DNA of 44,484 nt from positions 1 to 44,484 of IMG/VR virus record IMGVR_UViG_3300010396_000022; one strand, written 5' to 3'. Below the pieces are notes generated by a model. That model worked only from the letters and a program-made list of their open reading frames with translations, made no database searches and was not told the origin of the DNA. Made by a program: the position numbers and the translations under genes. Every line of letters starts with the position of its first letter. Position 1 is the stretch's first letter. This stretch comes from a virus. Below are positions 43,360-44,484 of the stretch, piece by piece.

Positions 43360-43689
43360 ATGGCTGGCGAAGACTCCAAGATACCTGACGCCGAAACGTT
43401 CACTGAGCGGTGTCGCAGGATGCTTACCGCACAACCAGAGCGACAAGAGTTCACGCTTTCTCGCGCGGGCTTGGAAGTTCTGGTTGTAGACAGCGAGCGC
43501 TACGCGACCGCCAACAAGGAACAGAACGAAGTTTTGTTAGCGGCCAGAGAGGTTGCCGCCAGCACGACAATGGTCACTTCGGATTCTGACGCGCTGCTTG
43601 ATGGGCGCTGCGATCACTGGCTTCCTCACATGTTGCGTGACATGGCCGTGGGTAAGCTTCGCGCCGTTGGTTCGGAGCAGTCAGCATGA
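43360..43689 (+). CDS. Hypothetical early protein, 109 aa
   Basis: ATG 43360 set by the second leader repeat; the GTG at 43348 lies inside the ribosome site. A soluble helical protein (E-R-C-R-R-M-L-T-A-Q-P-E ... L-L-A-A-R-E-V-A-A) with a His/Trp-containing C-terminus. Function unknown. Confidence 0.68.
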   Translation: MAGEDSKIPDAETFTERCRRMLTAQPERQEFTLSRAGLEVLVVDSERYATANKEQNEVLLAAREVAASTTMVTSDSDALLDGRCDHWLPHMLRDMAVGKLRAVGSEQSA

Positions 43690-43838
43690 CCCGGAAACAA
43701 ACTTCCCCTGAACGGAAAGAAGTTTCCGACATACTGCGTGCGTGGCTCGCGCTTCCAGACGGAAAGCGCGGCGAGCGCTTATGTCTGGACCACGAGACGG
43801 TGAGTAAGATTGCCGCAGCGCTGGACGATGCGAGATGA
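43686..43838 (+). CDS. Small early protein, 50 aa
   Basis: ATGA overlap at 43686-43689 and another at 43835-43838 with the next gene. A helical protein (V-S-D-I-L-R-A-W-L ... T-V-S-K-I-A-A-A-L). The T-V-S-K-I-A motif hints at a small HTH but is not conclusive. Confidence 0.68.
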   Translation: MTRKQTSPERKEVSDILRAWLALPDGKRGERLCLDHETVSKIAAALDDAR

Positions 43839-44284
43839 GCGTTATCCAAGACACCGCGCTCGATACAAGTATTAAGTATCTGCTGCTGTCACAAGAGAAT
43901 CGGCGGCTCGTAGCCGCCGCCGAGCGCACCATGCGCGAATTACGCGATCATGCCGAAAATCTCAGCCCGAGGCTTCACGCATACCCCGCAGATATGATGC
44001 TCCGTGAAGCGCGGCGCTTGGAAGCCGCTCTCTGCCGTCAAGCGAAACTTTCTTCCGAAAACGGGCAACTTCTTTCCGGCAATGATGCGCGCACGGAACG
44101 CTATCGCGTAACCGCCAATATGTTCGGCGGCTCAGCGCGCGGAGGGCGGGTCTACTGCGTCGTTGGGGTTGGAGATGATCCTTACACGACGGGCGATTTG
44201 GCTACCGCCGAGCGCGTTGCGGACGAATGCCGGGCGCTCCCTCAAAGCTACCGCGAAGTGCGGATCGAACAGGTGTCGGCATGA
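43835..44284 (+). CDS. Hypothetical early protein, 149 aa
   Basis: ATGA overlaps at both ends. Residues 10-75 form a helical coiled coil (E-N-R-R-L-V-A-A-A-E-R-T-M-R-E-L-R). C-terminal half is alpha/beta (R-V-Y-C-V-V-G-V-G-D-D-P ... A-D-E-C-R-A-L). No family recognised. Confidence 0.7.
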   Translation: MSVIQDTALDTSIKYLLLSQENRRLVAAAERTMRELRDHAENLSPRLHAYPADMMLREARRLEAALCRQAKLSSENGQLLSGNDARTERYRVTANMFGGSARGGRVYCVVGVGDDPYTTGDLATAERVADECRALPQSYREVRIEQVSA

Positions 44285-44484
44285 CCCTCCGTCTCGTCAC
44301 AGATCGCACCATCGGCACACCCGAGGACGAATGGCGTAGGCTTCGTAACGAGGTCGCCTTGCGTCGGCAGCGTGAGTCTGCGCGATCAGAAGTCTCTCGC
44401 CGTGATGGCCTGTTCTTCATCGCTGGTGCTGCAACAGCACTGTATGTGATTGGCGTTATTGCGCTGGCGGGGTGGGTGTCATGA
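44281..44484 (+). CDS. Small membrane protein spanning the circle junction, 67 aa
   Basis: ATG 44281 in an ATGA overlap. A charged N-terminus (M-T-L-R-L-V-T-D-R-T, then E-W-R-R-L-R-N-E) and one C-terminal membrane segment (F-I-A-G-A-A-T-A-L-Y-V-I-G-V-I-A-L-A). Its last 89 nt form the right terminal repeat and are repeated at 1-89, where its stop overlaps the next gene. Function unknown. Confidence 0.7.
   Translation: MTLRLVTDRTIGTPEDEWRRLRNEVALRRQRESARSEVSRRDGLFFIAGAATALYVIGVIALAGWVS
44396..44484. repeat. Terminal direct repeat, right copy
   Basis: Identical to 1-89. See the left copy: it closes the sequence into a circle of 44395 unique bases. Confidence 0.95.

Noticed and set aside
1-44484. 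T7-type RNA polymerase or own DNA polymerase
   Set aside because: The tail and head genes are T7-like in type, but no open frame with polymerase motifs was found. The phage carries an integrase and host-type promoters instead.

Overview
The window is a complete, circularly closed genome of a temperate, short-tailed (podovirus-like) phage. The same 89 bases occur at both ends, and one small gene reads across the junction, so the map is a circle opened at an arbitrary point. The host is probably an alphaproteobacterium, plausibly a sphingomonad. The evidence is moderately high G+C, GTG/ATG starts with GGAGG-type ribosome sites, and an attachment site made of the last 44 nt of a tRNA-Val(UAC) gene. 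The genus is inference. No RNA polymerase, DNA polymerase or reverse transcriptase was recognised, so the phage should depend on the host for transcription and DNA synthesis.

Layout. (1) From 42091 through the circle junction to 8372, genes run rightward: a CI-like repressor with a small membrane protein, many small early genes chained by ATGA/GTGA overlaps, an ERF annealase plus YqaJ exonuclease, two HNH proteins, a Xis-like HTH protein, a tyrosine integrase and attP, then small early/accessory genes. (2) 8359-12576 runs leftward: the lysis module (two holin-like proteins, SAR lysozyme, a secreted trypsin-like protease, an Rz spanin with Rz1 embedded inside it) and an HTH-metallophosphoesterase. 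(3) 12694-13669 is a short rightward operon that starts from a divergent promoter region. (4) 13675-35791 runs leftward: the virion module, in transcription order terminase small and large subunits, portal, a Bbp19-like protein, scaffold, major capsid, small head proteins, two tail-tube proteins, a large tail protein, ejection proteins (including a 1523-residue protein with a lytic transglycosylase domain) and a tail fibre. One HNH gene is inserted here in the opposite direction. (5) 36222-37335 runs rightward: four small unknown genes, three of them behind a repeated hairpin leader, and a 55-residue HTH protein. (6) 37332-42005 runs leftward: a Cro-like protein, small membrane proteins, a cytosine methyltransferase-like protein, a deaminase, a VRR-NUC nuclease, small HTH proteins and a replication initiator carrying three palindromic iterons inside its own gene.

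How it works together. The repressor gene (42091-42423) is flanked by palindromes of the form TCACA-N3-TGTGA. They sit at two similarly built promoters, one leftward to the Cro-like and replication genes and one rightward to the recombination and integration genes. This is a lambda-like double-operator switch. Replication would start at the iterons at 38330-38401, recombination would use ERF/YqaJ, and integration would target tRNA-Val. The virion order and the portal, Bbp19-like and tail-tube types recall temperate podoviruses such as Bordetella BPP-1 and Burkholderia Bcep22, but the BPP-1 diversity-generating cassette was not seen. The main gene-poor stretch is 35792-36221, which holds palindromes, AT-rich repeats and a promoter.
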